In this document: one piece after another, positions 25,354 to 34,019 of the stretch
How the letters are laid out: each line of letters starts with the position of its first letter
Position numbering within the stretch: position 1 is the stretch's first letter
DNA from: Rhodobacter viridis
Lineage (GTDB): Bacteria > Pseudomonadota > Alphaproteobacteria > Rhodobacterales > Rhodobacteraceae
DNA length: 64,000 nt
Reading direction: 5' to 3'
NCBI RefSeq assembly: GCF_003217355.1
Contig: NZ_QJTK01000008.1
Span: 1 to 64,000, forward strand
Made by a program: the position numbers and the translations under genes
The notes under the pieces: generated by a model
Databases searched by the model: none
What the model was told of the DNA's origin: nothing
The model's input: the letters and a program-made list of their open reading frames with translations, nothing else

Positions 25354-25986
25354 ATGCTGCTCGATACGCTGAACTGGCGCTATGCGACGAAGAAGATGGA
25401 CCCGGCCAAGACCGTGTCCGAAGACAAGGTCGAAAAGATCGTGACCGCGGCGCAGATGGCGCCGACCTCCTCGGGGCTGCAGCCCTTCGAGATTCTGGTC
25501 ATCACCAACAAGGACCTGCGCGCCAAGATCTCGGCCGCCGCCTGGGGCCAGACCCAGATCACCGACGGCTCGCATCTGATCGTCTTTGCCGCCTGGGACA
25601 ATTACACCGCCGAGCGCATCGACGCCGTGGTGGATCTGCACGTCAAGGAACGCGGCATTCCGCGCGAAATGCTCGCCGCCTATTATGACAATCTGAAAGC
25701 CAACTACCTCGCCCGCAGCGAGGAGGTGAACGCCGCCCACGCCGCGCACCAGGCCTATATCGCGTTTGGCATCGCGCTGGCCCAGGCCGCCGAGCTGGAA
25801 GTCGACGCCACCCCGATGGAAGGCTTCGATCCGGCGCAAGTCGACGAAATCCTCGGCCTGCGCGCCAAGGGCCTGCGTTCGGTCACGCTGATGCCGCTGG
25901 GCTACCGCGCCAACGAGGGCGACTGGCTCGCCGGCATGAAGAAGGTGCGCAAGCCGCTTTCGGAGCTGGTGACCCGCATCGACTGA
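25354..25986 (+). CDS. Nitroreductase-family NAD(P)H-dependent oxidoreductase
   Basis: A 210-residue FMN-dependent nitroreductase-like enzyme. The N-terminal NWRYATKKMDPAKTVSEDKV with AAQMAPTSSGLQPFEILVI is the FMN-binding signature of the NfsB/YdgI group, and the C-terminal segment GLRSVTLMPLGYRANEGDW is also typical. Physiological substrate unknown; possible roles are quinone or nitro-compound reduction. AAAGGA lies upstream of the ATG. A hairpin (26049) separates it from rpsA. Confidence 0.88.
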   Translation: MLLDTLNWRYATKKMDPAKTVSEDKVEKIVTAAQMAPTSSGLQPFEILVITNKDLRAKISAAAWGQTQITDGSHLIVFAAWDNYTAERIDAVVDLHVKERGIPREMLAAYYDNLKANYLARSEEVNAAHAAHQAYIAFGIALAQAAELEVDATPMEGFDPAQVDEILGLRAKGLRSVTLMPLGYRANEGDWLAGMKKVRKPLSELVTRID

Positions 25987-26048
25987 GGTCTTTGGCCGAA
26001 AAGCCTTGCCCCACAGGCGATTCCCGCCTATAGGGGCCACGTCCAGAG

Positions 26049-26074
26049 GGGGCAGACGCAGGTCTGCCCCTTTC
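26049..26074 (+). terminator. Terminator or leader hairpin before rpsA
   Basis: A 9-bp perfect stem GGGGCAGAC / GTCTGCCCC with a GCAG loop followed by TTTC. It probably terminates the nitroreductase transcript; it could also sit in an rpsA leader. Confidence 0.7.
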
Positions 26075-26145
26075 GACATACGCAACGAAAGACCGGCGGA
26101 GCCAACCGCATGGCCAGAAAACCCACATAAAGGAAACTAGACCGC

Positions 26146-27825
26146 ATGTGCGCCAAAGCTAGCATGGAAGAATTCGAAGCCCTTCTGAAGGAAAGCTTCG
26201 AGATCGACACCCCCCAGGAAGGGTCTGTCGTCAAGGGCAAGGTCATCGCCATCGAGGCGGGCCAGGCCATCATCGACGTCGGCTACAAGATGGAAGGCCG
26301 CGTTGATCTGAAAGAATTCGCGAATCCCGGTGAAGCTCCCTCGATCGCCGTTGGCGACGAGGTCGAAGTTTACCTCGATCGCGTCGAAAACGCCCGTGGC
26401 GAAGCCGTCATCTCGCGTGAGAAAGCCCGTCGCGAAGAAGCCTGGGATCGTCTCGAAAAAGCCTATGCCTCGGAAGAGCGCGTCGATGGCGCCATCTTCG
26501 GTCGCGTCAAGGGCGGCTTCACCGTCGACCTCGGCGGCGCCGTGGCCTTCCTGCCGGGCTCGCAAGTCGACGTCCGTCCGGTCCGCGACGCTGGCCCGCT
26601 CATGGGTCTCAAGCAGCCGTTCCAGATCCTCAAGATGGACCGTCGTCGTGGCAACATCGTCGTGTCGCGTCGTGCCATCCTTGAAGAATCGCGTGCCGAA
26701 CAGCGCGCCGAAGTGATCGGCAACCTGACCGAAGGTCAGATCGTCGACGGCGTCGTGAAGAACATCACCGAATACGGTGCCTTCGTCGACCTCGGCGGCG
26801 TGGACGGCCTGCTCCATGTCACCGACATGGCCTGGCGCCGCGTCAACCACCCGTCGGAGATCCTCACGATCGGCGAGACCGTCAAGGTCCAGGTCGTCAA
26901 GATCAACAAGGACACCCACCGCATCTCGCTCGGCATGAAACAACTGCTGAACGACCCGTGGGATTCGGTCGAGACCAAGTTCTCGCTCGGGTCGGTGCAC
27001 AAGGGCCGCGTCACCAACATCACCGATTACGGCGCCTTCGTGGAGCTGGAAGCCGGTGTCGAGGGTCTGGTTCACGTCTCGGAAATGTCCTGGACCAAGA
27101 AGAACGTGCACCCCGGCAAGATCGTTTCGACCTCGCAAGAAGTCGACGTCATGGTGCTCGAGATCGACACCGCGAAACGCCGCGTGTCGCTCGGCCTCAA
27201 GCAGTGCCTGCGCAACCCGTGGGAAGCCTTTGCGGATGCCCATCCGGTCGGCAGCGTGATCGAGGGTGAAGTCAAGAACATCACCGAATTCGGTCTGTTC
27301 ATCGGCCTCGAAAACGACATCGACGGCATGGTGCACCTGTCCGACCTGTCGTGGGACAAGCGCGGCGAAGAAGCGATCCAGGAATACCGCAAGGGCGACG
27401 TCGTGCGCGCTGCGGTCACCGAAGTCGACACCGACAAGGAACGCATCTCGCTCTCGATCAAGGCGCTCGATGCCGACACCTTCTCGGATGCGGTTGATGG
27501 CGTGAAACGTGGCTCGGTCATCACCGTGAACGTCACCGCGATCGAAGACGGCGGCATCGAGGTCGAATACAATGGCATGAAGTCCTTCATCCGCCGTTCG
27601 GATCTGGCCCGTGACCGCGCCGACCAGCGCCCCGAGCGCTTCCAGGTTGGCGATCACGTCGACGTCCGCGTCGTCAACATCGACAGCAAGACCCGCAAGC
27701 TGGGCGTGTCGATCAAGGCGCGCGAAATCGCCGAAGAGAAAGAAGCCGTGGAACAATACGGTTCGTCCGACTCGGGCGCGTCGCTCGGCGATATCCTCGG
27801 CGCCGCCCTCAAGGGCCGCGAATAA
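26146..27825 (+). CDS. rpsA: 30S ribosomal protein S1
   Basis: A 559-residue S1 protein with six tandem S1 (OB-fold) domains. Repeats are visible in phrases such as GQAIIDVGYKMEGRVDLKEF, EYGAFVDLGGVDGLLHVTDM, DYGAFVELEAGVEGLVHVSE and EFGLFIGLENDIDGMVHLSD. It brings mRNA to the 30S subunit and is essential in most bacteria. Its codon choice is visibly more uniform (C/G-ending, few rare codons) than nearby genes, as expected for high expression. Start ATG 26146 follows an AAGGAAAC element. A strong terminator follows. Confidence 0.97.
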   Translation: MCAKASMEEFEALLKESFEIDTPQEGSVVKGKVIAIEAGQAIIDVGYKMEGRVDLKEFANPGEAPSIAVGDEVEVYLDRVENARGEAVISREKARREEAWDRLEKAYASEERVDGAIFGRVKGGFTVDLGGAVAFLPGSQVDVRPVRDAGPLMGLKQPFQILKMDRRRGNIVVSRRAILEESRAEQRAEVIGNLTEGQIVDGVVKNITEYGAFVDLGGVDGLLHVTDMAWRRVNHPSEILTIGETVKVQVVKINKDTHRISLGMKQLLNDPWDSVETKFSLGSVHKGRVTNITDYGAFVELEAGVEGLVHVSEMSWTKKNVHPGKIVSTSQEVDVMVLEIDTAKRRVSLGLKQCLRNPWEAFADAHPVGSVIEGEVKNITEFGLFIGLENDIDGMVHLSDLSWDKRGEEAIQEYRKGDVVRAAVTEVDTDKERISLSIKALDADTFSDAVDGVKRGSVITVNVTAIEDGGIEVEYNGMKSFIRRSDLARDRADQRPERFQVGDHVDVRVVNIDSKTRKLGVSIKAREIAEEKEAVEQYGSSDSGASLGDILGAALKGRE

Positions 27826-27846
27826 TTCCTCCCGCAAGGGATGCGA

Positions 27847-27873
27847 AAGGCCCCGCGTTTGCGGGGCCTTTTC
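27847..27873 (+). terminator. Terminator after rpsA
   Basis: A 10-bp stem AAGGCCCCGC / GCGGGGCCTT with a GTTT loop and T-rich 3' side, 22 bases after the rpsA stop. Confidence 0.92.
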
Positions 27874-28100
27874 GGTTTTGCGATTCGCCGCAGAGGTGTT
27901 TTCAGGGCGGGCAAGGGTCTTTCCGCAGGGTAAGCCGATGGGGGACTGCGTCCGAGCGCCGCAGAACCGCCCCGAAACCGCGACGGCACGCGATAATTTC
28001 CCGCCTTTCCAAGCCATTGCTGTTTGTGTCGTGGCGATTTGCCCCTATAGTCGGTGCAAGAACCAGTCCGGGTCGAGCCGGATGACGGGGGAGATGACGC

Positions 28101-28388
28101 ATGATCCGCTCTGAATTGATCGCCAAGATCGCCGAAGAGAATCCGCATCTGTTTCAGCGCGACGTGGAGAAGATCGTGAACACGATCTTCGACGAGATCA
28201 TCGAGGCGATGGCCCGCGGTGATCGGGTCGAGCTGCGCGGCTTTGGCGCCTTTTCGGTGAAGAAACGGGACGCTAGAACCGGGCGCAACCCGCGTACCGG
28301 CACTTCGGTCGCGGTGGATGAAAAACACGTGCCCTTTTTCAAGACCGGCAAGCTTCTGCGTGACCGGCTGAACGGGGTAGAGGAGTAA
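28101..28388 (+). CDS. ihfB: Integration host factor subunit beta
   Basis: A 95-residue DNA-bending protein of the HU/IHF family. The signature [20 protein letters not shown] with the conserved proline of the intercalating arm is present, and the N-terminus ([17 protein letters not shown]) is IHF-beta type rather than HU. It pairs with IHF-alpha, encoded elsewhere. Its place directly after rpsA is conserved in proteobacteria. A 275-bp upstream spacer contains the rpsA terminator and presumably its promoter. Confidence 0.96.
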   Translation: MIRSELIAKIAEENPHLFQRDVEKIVNTIFDEIIEAMARGDRVELRGFGAFSVKKRDARTGRNPRTGTSVAVDEKHVPFFKTGKLLRDRLNGVEE

Positions 28389-28394
28389 GACCCA

Positions 28395-28751
28395 ATGTTC
28401 CGCGCGATCCGCTACCTGTTCCTGCTCTGCCTGATCATCGTTCTGGTGACGCTGGCGATGTCCAACCGCGAGGTCGTGACGCTGAGCCTGCTCACCGCCG
28501 AGGTCGAGGCCTTCGTCGGCTTCAATCTGGCCGTGAAGGTGCCGCTGTTCTTCGTCTTCTTCGGCGGCATGGTGCTGGGGCTCGCGGTGGGCTTCGTGTG
28601 GGAATATCTGCGCGAGCATCGTTTCCGCAAGACCGCCCGCAAGGCGACCAAGCAGGCCGCGACGCTGGAGCGCGAGCTGGGGCGTCTGAAGGAAAAGACG
28701 CAGGGCCCGAAGGACGAGGTCCTGGCGCTGCTCGACAAGCCCCGCGCCTGA
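28395..28751 (+). CDS. LapA (DUF1049) domain membrane protein
   Basis: A 118-residue inner-membrane protein with two hydrophobic helices ([18 protein letters not shown] and [18 protein letters not shown]) separated by a short periplasmic part, followed by a basic, coiled-coil-like tail. This is the LapA/YciS family, which in E. coli works with LapB in control of lipopolysaccharide synthesis. It follows ihfB by six bases and is likely co-transcribed with ihfB and trpF. Confidence 0.85.
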   Translation: MFRAIRYLFLLCLIIVLVTLAMSNREVVTLSLLTAEVEAFVGFNLAVKVPLFFVFFGGMVLGLAVGFVWEYLREHRFRKTARKATKQAATLERELGRLKEKTQGPKDEVLALLDKPRA

Positions 28752-28758
28752 GGGCGTC

Positions 28759-29430
28759 GTGGTCACTGTCGCCGTCAATCGCGGCCGCCCCGGCGGGGTG
28801 CGCTGCAAGATCTGCGGGCTGAAGACCCCGGCCGATGTGGAGGCTGCCGCGCAAGCGGGGGCGGGCTACATCGGCCTTGTCTTTTTTCCGCGCTCGCCCC
28901 GGCATCTGGACATCGCTCAGGCCCGCGAATTGGCGCTGCTGGCGCCGGTCGGCCTGGCCAAGGTGGCGCTGGTCGTCGATGCCGACGATGCGACCCTGCA
29001 GGCGATCACTGACGCCGTGCCGCTCGATCTGCTGCAACTCCATGGGCGCGAAAGCCCGGACCGCGTGGCCGAGGTGAAGGCCCGCTTCGGCCTGCCGGTG
29101 ATGAAGGCCGTGGGCGTGGCCGAGGCCGCGGATCTGGCGGCGATTGCGGACTATGAAGCCGTGGCGGATCAGATCCTGGTCGATGCGAAGGCGCCGAAGG
29201 GCGCGGCGCTGCCGGGTGGCAATGGGCTTGCCTTCGACTGGCGGCTGATTGCCGGGCGTCCATGGCGCCGGCCCTGGATGCTGGCCGGGGGGCTGACGCC
29301 CGAAAACGTGGCCGAGGCGGTGCGGCTGACCGGGGCGCGTCAGGTCGATGTGTCCTCGGGGGTGGAATCGGCGCCCGGTGTCAAGGACGCGGCCCGGATT
29401 GCCGCCTTTGTCGCGGCGGCGCAGGGGTAG
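28759..29430 (+). CDS. trpF: Phosphoribosylanthranilate isomerase
   Basis: A 223-residue TIM-barrel enzyme of tryptophan synthesis. Recognised by [47 protein letters not shown] and [15 protein letters not shown]...GVDVSSGVE-type end (here [16 protein letters not shown]). GTG start at 28759, seven bases after the lapA-like stop. Precedes trpB, separated by a dispersed repeat. Confidence 0.96.
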   Translation: MVTVAVNRGRPGGVRCKICGLKTPADVEAAAQAGAGYIGLVFFPRSPRHLDIAQARELALLAPVGLAKVALVVDADDATLQAITDAVPLDLLQLHGRESPDRVAEVKARFGLPVMKAVGVAEAADLAAIADYEAVADQILVDAKAPKGAALPGGNGLAFDWRLIAGRPWRRPWMLAGGLTPENVAEAVRLTGARQVDVSSGVESAPGVKDAARIAAFVAAAQG

Positions 29431-29480
29431 GGTGGGGGTTTCACCCCCACACCCCGAGCGTATTTGTGCCAAGAAAAAAC
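29431..29480 (+). repeat. Dispersed intergenic repeat, copy 4
   Basis: Stem GGTGGGGGTTTCACCCCCAC, then ACCCCGAGCGTATTTGTGCC and AAGAAAAAAC. It occupies the trpF-trpB spacer and may affect differential expression of the two genes. Confidence 0.72.
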
Positions 29481-29541
29481 AGGAACTTTACCCCGAGGGG
29501 GGGGCGCGCTATCTGCTGGTGGCGCGCGACGGACAAAAGGG

Positions 29542-30780
29542 ATGGCGATGGCGGACGATCGGCTCAACAGTTTCATGACGGCCCCGGATGACAACGGCCG
29601 GTTCGGCATTCACGGCGGGCGCTTCGTGTCCGAGACGCTGATGCCGCTGATCCTCGAGCTCGAGGCGCAGTATGAGCATGCCAAGACCGACCCGAGTTTC
29701 TGGGCCGAGATGGACGCGCTCTGGAAGCATTATGTCGGCCGTCCCTCGCCTCTGTATTTCGCGCCGCGGATGACCGAGGAGCTGGGGGGCGCGAAGGTCT
29801 ATCTCAAGCGCGAAGAGCTGAACCACACCGGTGCGCACAAGATCAACAACGTGCTGGGGCAGATCCTGCTGGCGCGGCGCATGGGCAAGACCCGGATCAT
29901 CGCCGAGACGGGCGCGGGTCAGCACGGCGTCGCCACGGCCACGGTCTGCGCGAAGTTCGGGCTGCAATGCATTGTTTACATGGGCGCCACCGACGTTGAA
30001 CGGCAGGCGCCGAACGTGTTCCGGATGAAGTTGCTCGGCGCCGAAGTGGTGCCGGTGACGAGCGGTAGGGGCACGCTGAAGGACGCGATGAACGACGCGC
30101 TGCGCGACTGGGTGACCAATGTCCGCGACACGTTCTATTGCATCGGCACCGTCGCTGGGCCTGCGCCCTATCCGGCGATGGTGCGCGATTTCCAGTCGAT
30201 CATCGGCAAGGAAACCCGCTGGCAGCTGGAAGAGCAGGAAGGCGAGGGCCGTCTGCCCGACACGATCATCGCGGCCGTGGGCGGCGGCTCGAATGCGATG
30301 GGGCTCTTCCATCCGTTCCTCGACGACCCCTCCGTCCGCATCATCGGGGTCGAGGCCGGGGGCCTTGGCGTTGACGACCGGATGCAGCATTGCGCTTCGC
30401 TCACTGGCGGGCGTCCCGGCGTGCTGCATGGCAACCGGACCTATCTGCTGCAGGACGAAGACGGGCAGATCCTCGAAGGTCACTCGATCTCGGCCGGGCT
30501 CGATTATCCGGGCATCGGGCCGGAGCACAGCTGGCTGCACGACATCAAGCGCGCGGAATATGTGTCGATCACCGACATGGAGGCGCTCGACGCCTTCCAG
30601 TTCTGCTGCCGGACCGAAGGCATCATTCCGGCCTTGGAAAGCAGCCATGCGCTCGCCCATGTGATGAAGATCGCGCCGACGCTTCCCAAGGACCACATCA
30701 TCGTGGTCAACCTCTCGGGCCGGGGCGACAAGGACATCTTCACCGTGGCCAAGCACCTGGGCGTGACGATGAAGGTCTGA
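29542..30780 (+). CDS. trpB: Tryptophan synthase beta chain
   Basis: A 412-residue PLP enzyme joining indole and serine. The PLP lysine is in [19 protein letters not shown]; the glycine-rich phosphate loop [16 protein letters not shown] and the [10 protein letters not shown] segment are intact. Start ATG 29542 or 29548 with AAAAGGG upstream. trpA is not adjacent in this window. The trpF-trpB order is common in alphaproteobacteria. Confidence 0.97.
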   Translation: MAMADDRLNSFMTAPDDNGRFGIHGGRFVSETLMPLILELEAQYEHAKTDPSFWAEMDALWKHYVGRPSPLYFAPRMTEELGGAKVYLKREELNHTGAHKINNVLGQILLARRMGKTRIIAETGAGQHGVATATVCAKFGLQCIVYMGATDVERQAPNVFRMKLLGAEVVPVTSGRGTLKDAMNDALRDWVTNVRDTFYCIGTVAGPAPYPAMVRDFQSIIGKETRWQLEEQEGEGRLPDTIIAAVGGGSNAMGLFHPFLDDPSVRIIGVEAGGLGVDDRMQHCASLTGGRPGVLHGNRTYLLQDEDGQILEGHSISAGLDYPGIGPEHSWLHDIKRAEYVSITDMEALDAFQFCCRTEGIIPALESSHALAHVMKIAPTLPKDHIIVVNLSGRGDKDIFTVAKHLGVTMKV

Positions 30781-31218
30781 CGCCGCAACGGCGCGTCGTG
30801 ACGCAAGACGAAAACAGGGCGGCGCCGGTCACGGTGCCGCCTTCGCATTTCGGGCGAAATGCGGCCTAAATCCCGCATACACCAAAGTTTAGGCGCGAAA
30901 ATTCGTCCACAAACGTCCCGGTTTATGTCTTTCGCTCAATTGTTTTTCCGGCTTTTCGGCGCGAAATCGCTCTTGTCACGTCCCCCAGGCGTGGCAGGCC
31001 TTCCGGTGTCGGGCGTCTCGCCCTGCCCGGATGGCCACATTGGACTGATGTCGAAAACGGGCCCGGACCGAGCCGCCACTCACGATGCGATCTGTCCCGT
31101 TGTCGAGCTTGTCGGACCGTTGTACTGCTTCGCCGACGGCGCGCCTGCGTCACGGCGGTACTGTGTGCGCCCCTGACCGCGTGTGGAAGGTCGGGGGCGC
31201 CTTTTCCGGAGACAGATC
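30781..31218. other. 438-bp spacer with hairpin and shared promoter motifs
   Basis: No gene is recognised. A 10-bp hairpin at 30818-30841 (GGCGGCGCCG / CGGTGCCGCC, GTCA loop) may end the trpB transcript although it lacks a T run. Further on, CCTAAA (30865-30870), GTTTAGG (30887-30893) and CCGGTTTATG (30918-30927) match motifs in the promoter region of the repeat-protein gene at 32551 and may be operators. Confidence 0.5.
30865..30927. promoter_or_regulatory. Candidate operator upstream of PepSY/LuxR cassette 1
   Basis: Contains the inverted pair CCTAAA ... GTTTAGG and the word CCGGTTTATG. The same three elements recur at 32396-32437 upstream of the repeat-protein gene, which points to shared regulation, plausibly by the LuxR-type proteins encoded next to both. 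Inference from sequence sharing only. Confidence 0.4.
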
Positions 31219-31713
31219 ATGCGATCCCCGTTCCCCCGCCTTGTCCGTGTTGCACCGCTCGCGCTTGGGGCTGTCGTCTGTTCCGCTTCGGCCAGCCTTG
31301 CCGAGACGCAGGACGAAATCGTGTCGCAGATGCAGGCCGAGGGCTACAGTTCGATCGAAGTCTCGACCACCTGGCTGAACCGGGTCCGGATCGTCGGCGA
31401 GGGCATGCCCGGCGCGCGCGAAGTGGTGATCGACCCCCGCAACGGCGAGGTGTTGCGCGATTTCACCGATCCGACCCCGCCCGCAGACATGCCGAACCCG
31501 CCCGATCACCCGCCGCCCCCCGCCGGGCCGGGGCCGGGCTTTCCGGGCGGGCAGGATCGTGCCCCGCCTCCGGGCGGACCCGCAGGACACGATCATCCCG
31601 GTGGCCCGGCTGGGCATGATCATCCCGATGGCCCCGGTGGACGGGGCGGTGGCCCCGGAGGTCCGGGTGGTCCCGGCGATGGCCCCGGGCATTCCGCGCC
31701 GGGTGGGAATTGA
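31219..31713 (+). CDS. Secreted PepSY-like protein with Gly/Pro/His-rich tail (copy 1)
   Basis: A 164-residue exported protein: a signal peptide (ending near ASLAE) and a PepSY-like domain (QDEIVSQMQAEGYSSIEVST, ending VVIDPRNGEVLRDF). The rest is a low-complexity tail rich in Pro, Gly, His and Asp (GGPAGHDHPGGPAGHDHPDG), which could bind metal. A paralogue with the same front domain but a different tail lies at 33579. The ATG at 31219 is chosen over the upstream GTG because the signal peptide begins there. The next gene, a LuxR-type regulator, begins five bases after the stop. Confidence 0.65.
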   Translation: MRSPFPRLVRVAPLALGAVVCSASASLAETQDEIVSQMQAEGYSSIEVSTTWLNRVRIVGEGMPGAREVVIDPRNGEVLRDFTDPTPPADMPNPPDHPPPPAGPGPGFPGGQDRAPPPGGPAGHDHPGGPAGHDHPDGPGGRGGGPGGPGGPGDGPGHSAPGGN

Positions 31714-31718
31714 CGCGC

Positions 31719-32342
31719 ATGGCCCTGACCGATCCGACCGACACGCCGAACCTGCCGCAATCCGCCTCCCGACTGTTTCGCCCGCGTTGGCTGACGCTGC
31801 GCGTCGCGCTGGTTCCGCTCTTCCTCGTGCAGGCGGTGGCGGCGCTCTTCTTCGTCTCCGACATCGTGTTTTCGGTGCTGGGCATCGAAGTCACGCCGAT
31901 CAACTGGAAGCTGCGCGAGGCGCTCGAAATCTCTGCCGCGCTCGGGCTGGTACTGGGCCTTGGCTTCGGCGCGCAGGCACTTTTGTCGGCCCGCCACGAA
32001 GCGCATGTGGCGACCGAGAAGCTGCGTCGGGCTTCGACCGCCTTTGCCGAGCTTCTGGCCGAGCGCTTTGCCGAATGGCGCCTGACCGCGGCCGAGCGCG
32101 AGGTGGCGCTTTTCGCGATCAAGGGGCTGACGCTGGCCGAGATCGCCGGGTTGCGCTCGACCTCCGAAGGCACGGTGAAGGCGCAGACGGCCTCGATCTA
32201 CCGCAAGGCCGGGGTGTCGACGCGCAGCCAGCTGGTGTCGATCTTCATCGAGGATCTGATGGACGAGCCGACAAGCCGGTTTACCGAGATCCGCGCACTC
32301 GAAGCGCAAAACCCCAAGCGCGTCGCGCAGGGCGGGCGCTGA
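31719..32342 (+). CDS. Membrane-anchored LuxR-type regulator (copy 1)
   Basis: A 207-residue protein with two hydrophobic helices in the first 90 residues (VALVPLFLVQAVAALFFVSD and ISAALGLVLGLGFGAQALL) and a C-terminal LuxR-type helix-turn-helix: LTAAEREVALFAIKGLTLAE then STSEGTVKAQTASIYRKAGV. It therefore likely binds DNA while anchored at the membrane. Start is ATG 31719, or TTG 31710 overlapping the previous stop. Paralogous to the gene at 34016. Presumably controlled by, or controlling, the PepSY-like partner. Confidence 0.82.
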   Translation: MALTDPTDTPNLPQSASRLFRPRWLTLRVALVPLFLVQAVAALFFVSDIVFSVLGIEVTPINWKLREALEISAALGLVLGLGFGAQALLSARHEAHVATEKLRRASTAFAELLAERFAEWRLTAAEREVALFAIKGLTLAEIAGLRSTSEGTVKAQTASIYRKAGVSTRSQLVSIFIEDLMDEPTSRFTEIRALEAQNPKRVAQGGR

Positions 32343-32395
32343 GCCGATCTGCCCGCTCTTGGGGGCACACTTTCGCGGAATCCCCGGGGAGACCG

Positions 32396-32446
32396 CCTAA
32401 ACTCCGGTTTATGCCCCCGCTTCGCACGAAGTTTAGGGGGCTAAAC
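32396..32446. promoter_or_regulatory. Candidate operator upstream of the repeat-protein gene
   Basis: CCTAAAC (32396-32402), CCGGTTTATG (32404-32413), GTTTAGG (32431-32437) and CTAAAC (32441-32446); the last two form an inverted pair. The same words occur upstream of the PepSY/LuxR cassette at 30865-30927. Confidence 0.4.
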
Positions 32447-32550
32447 CGCAGGCAAATGGCTATCCTGCTTTGGTTGGGTCCCACTGCACCATGCCCGGCG
32501 GCATGTGTCGGAGTTCGGGCGTAAACCAATCATAGGAAGCGGAGAGTTTC

Positions 32551-33507
32551 ATGCGCAGAGACTACCTGACGAGCGTTGCGATCGGCCTTGCGCTGGTTGC
32601 GCTCGGGGCGCGGGCCGAGGCCCGTGCGCTTGACGTGCCGAACTGGTCCGAACCCGCCCGTGCGACGCTCGCGCAGGCCGGGGGAGGGCTGTTGCTTCTT
32701 GCCGATGCCGGAGATGCGTCCGGCGACGGCTCTGACGGTTTGGGCGACGGGTCCGAGGGTGGCTCGGATGACGGCTCCGAGGGTGGCTCGGATGACGGCT
32801 CCGACGGTGGTTCGGACGACGGCTCCGACGGTGGTTCGGATGACGGCTCCGAGGGTGGCTCGGATGACGGCTCCGACGGTGGTTCGGACGACGGCTCCGA
32901 CGGTGGTTCGGATGACGGGTCCGACGGTGGCTCGGATGACGGGTCCGACGGTGGTTCGGATGACGGCTCCGACGGTGGCTCGGATGATGGCTCCGACGGT
33001 GGTATGGACGACGGTGGCACTGGCGATGATGGCTCGACCGATGACGGCCCGGGCGACGATGGCGGCCCGACGGACGACGGCGGCTCCACCGATGACGGCG
33101 CGACGGACGATGGCGGCCCGTCCGACGATGGCGGCGCGACCGACGATGGCAATACGCCCCCCGATGATGGCTCTTATCCCGACGACGGTGTCATCACGAT
33201 CGATGATCCGATCGACTTCCCGAACGATGGCCCGATCGTCGATGATCCCACCCCGCCCGATGTCGTCACTGGCGATCCGATGCCGGGCGGTGTCTTCGAT
33301 CCGGATCTGGGCGATATCCAGACGATGACCGGCGGGGGGCAAATCGACATGACCACGACGGACATGAGCACGACGGACATGAGCGCGACGGATGCAACCT
33401 CCGGGGCGACCTCGGGTGTCGAAGCCCATGCCAATCCCAACGGGTCTGGCGCTGACTGGGGCCGCGACGGCTGCAAATCGTTCTTCGATCGTGGCAATTG
33501 CGATTGA
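32551..33507 (+). CDS. Exported Gly/Ser/Asp repeat protein
   Basis: A 318-residue acidic protein with a signal peptide (MRRDYLTSVAIGLALVALGA). Its core is eleven perfect or near-perfect tandem copies of an eight-residue unit GS(D/E)GGSDD (24-bp DNA repeat, 32749-33012), then looser D/G/T/S repeats (GGSTDDGATDDGGPSDDG). The C-terminus is different: MTTTDMSTTDMSATDAT and a final CKSFFDRGNCD with two cysteines. The composition suggests an extended, calcium-binding or surface-exposed chain; no enzymatic domain is seen. It lies between two PepSY/LuxR cassettes and shares promoter motifs with the first. Function unknown. Confidence 0.75.
   Translation: MRRDYLTSVAIGLALVALGARAEARALDVPNWSEPARATLAQAGGGLLLLADAGDASGDGSDGLGDGSEGGSDDGSEGGSDDGSDGGSDDGSDGGSDDGSEGGSDDGSDGGSDDGSDGGSDDGSDGGSDDGSDGGSDDGSDGGSDDGSDGGMDDGGTGDDGSTDDGPGDDGGPTDDGGSTDDGATDDGGPSDDGGATDDGNTPPDDGSYPDDGVITIDDPIDFPNDGPIVDDPTPPDVVTGDPMPGGVFDPDLGDIQTMTGGGQIDMTTTDMSTTDMSATDATSGATSGVEAHANPNGSGADWGRDGCKSFFDRGNCD
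32749..33012 (+). repeat. Eleven tandem 24-bp coding repeats
   Basis: In-frame tandem units reading GS(D/E)GGSDD, variants limited to Asp/Glu at one position and Ser/Met in the last unit. Such arrays change copy number by slippage or recombination, so the protein length may vary between strains. Confidence 0.9.
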
Positions 33508-33578
33508 TCCTGTCAAACTGGACAGGGGGCCGTCCGGGCTCCCTGTCGACCGAGCCCCGATCGGGGCGGGAGGAACCC

Positions 33579-34019
33579 ATGGGACACGTCCGATCCCTCA
33601 TGCTGATCGCGGCCTTGCTGGCGCCGCTGCCGGTGCTGAAGCCGTTGCCCGCGCTGGCCGTCGAGGCCGATGATGTCGTGGCGCAGTTGCGTGCGCAGGG
33701 CTTCAAGCAGATCAACGTCAGTCGCACCTTTCTTGGGCGCGTGAAGATCGAGGCGCAAGCCCCCGCAGTGCATCGGGAAATCGTTCTGAACCCGAAGACG
33801 GGCGAGATCTTGCGCGACTACACGGATGCACATGACAGCGACAACCGCTACGCCGGGTCGGACCGCTCCACGGCCCTCGGGAGCACGACGGCGGGCAGTG
33901 GCCTGACGGGCGCGACCGATGTCGGGACGGCAAGCGCGGTCGGTGCCGGGATCTCTTCCGGCGCGGTGGGGGGCGTCGGCGTGGGCGATGCAACGGCCTC
34001 TCCGGGAGGAAGCGAGTGA
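33579..34019 (+). CDS. Secreted PepSY-like protein (copy 2)
   Basis: A 146-residue exported protein with signal peptide (MLIAALLAPLPVLKPLPALA) and a PepSY-like domain VVAQLRAQGFKQINVSRTFL...VLNPKTGEILRDYTD, clearly related to the copy at 31219. The tail differs: low-complexity Gly/Ser/Ala/Thr (TAGSGLTGATDVGTASAVGA). GGGCGGGAGG upstream of ATG 33579 supports this start. Its stop overlaps the start of the second LuxR-type gene by four bases (GTGA). Confidence 0.65.
   Translation: MGHVRSLMLIAALLAPLPVLKPLPALAVEADDVVAQLRAQGFKQINVSRTFLGRVKIEAQAPAVHREIVLNPKTGEILRDYTDAHDSDNRYAGSDRSTALGSTTAGSGLTGATDVGTASAVGAGISSGAVGGVGVGDATASPGGSE

Noticed and set aside
32749-33012. Regular 24-bp repeats considered as a CRISPR-like array
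   Set aside because: Units are contiguous with no spacers, stay in frame within a signal-peptide protein, and no cas genes are nearby.
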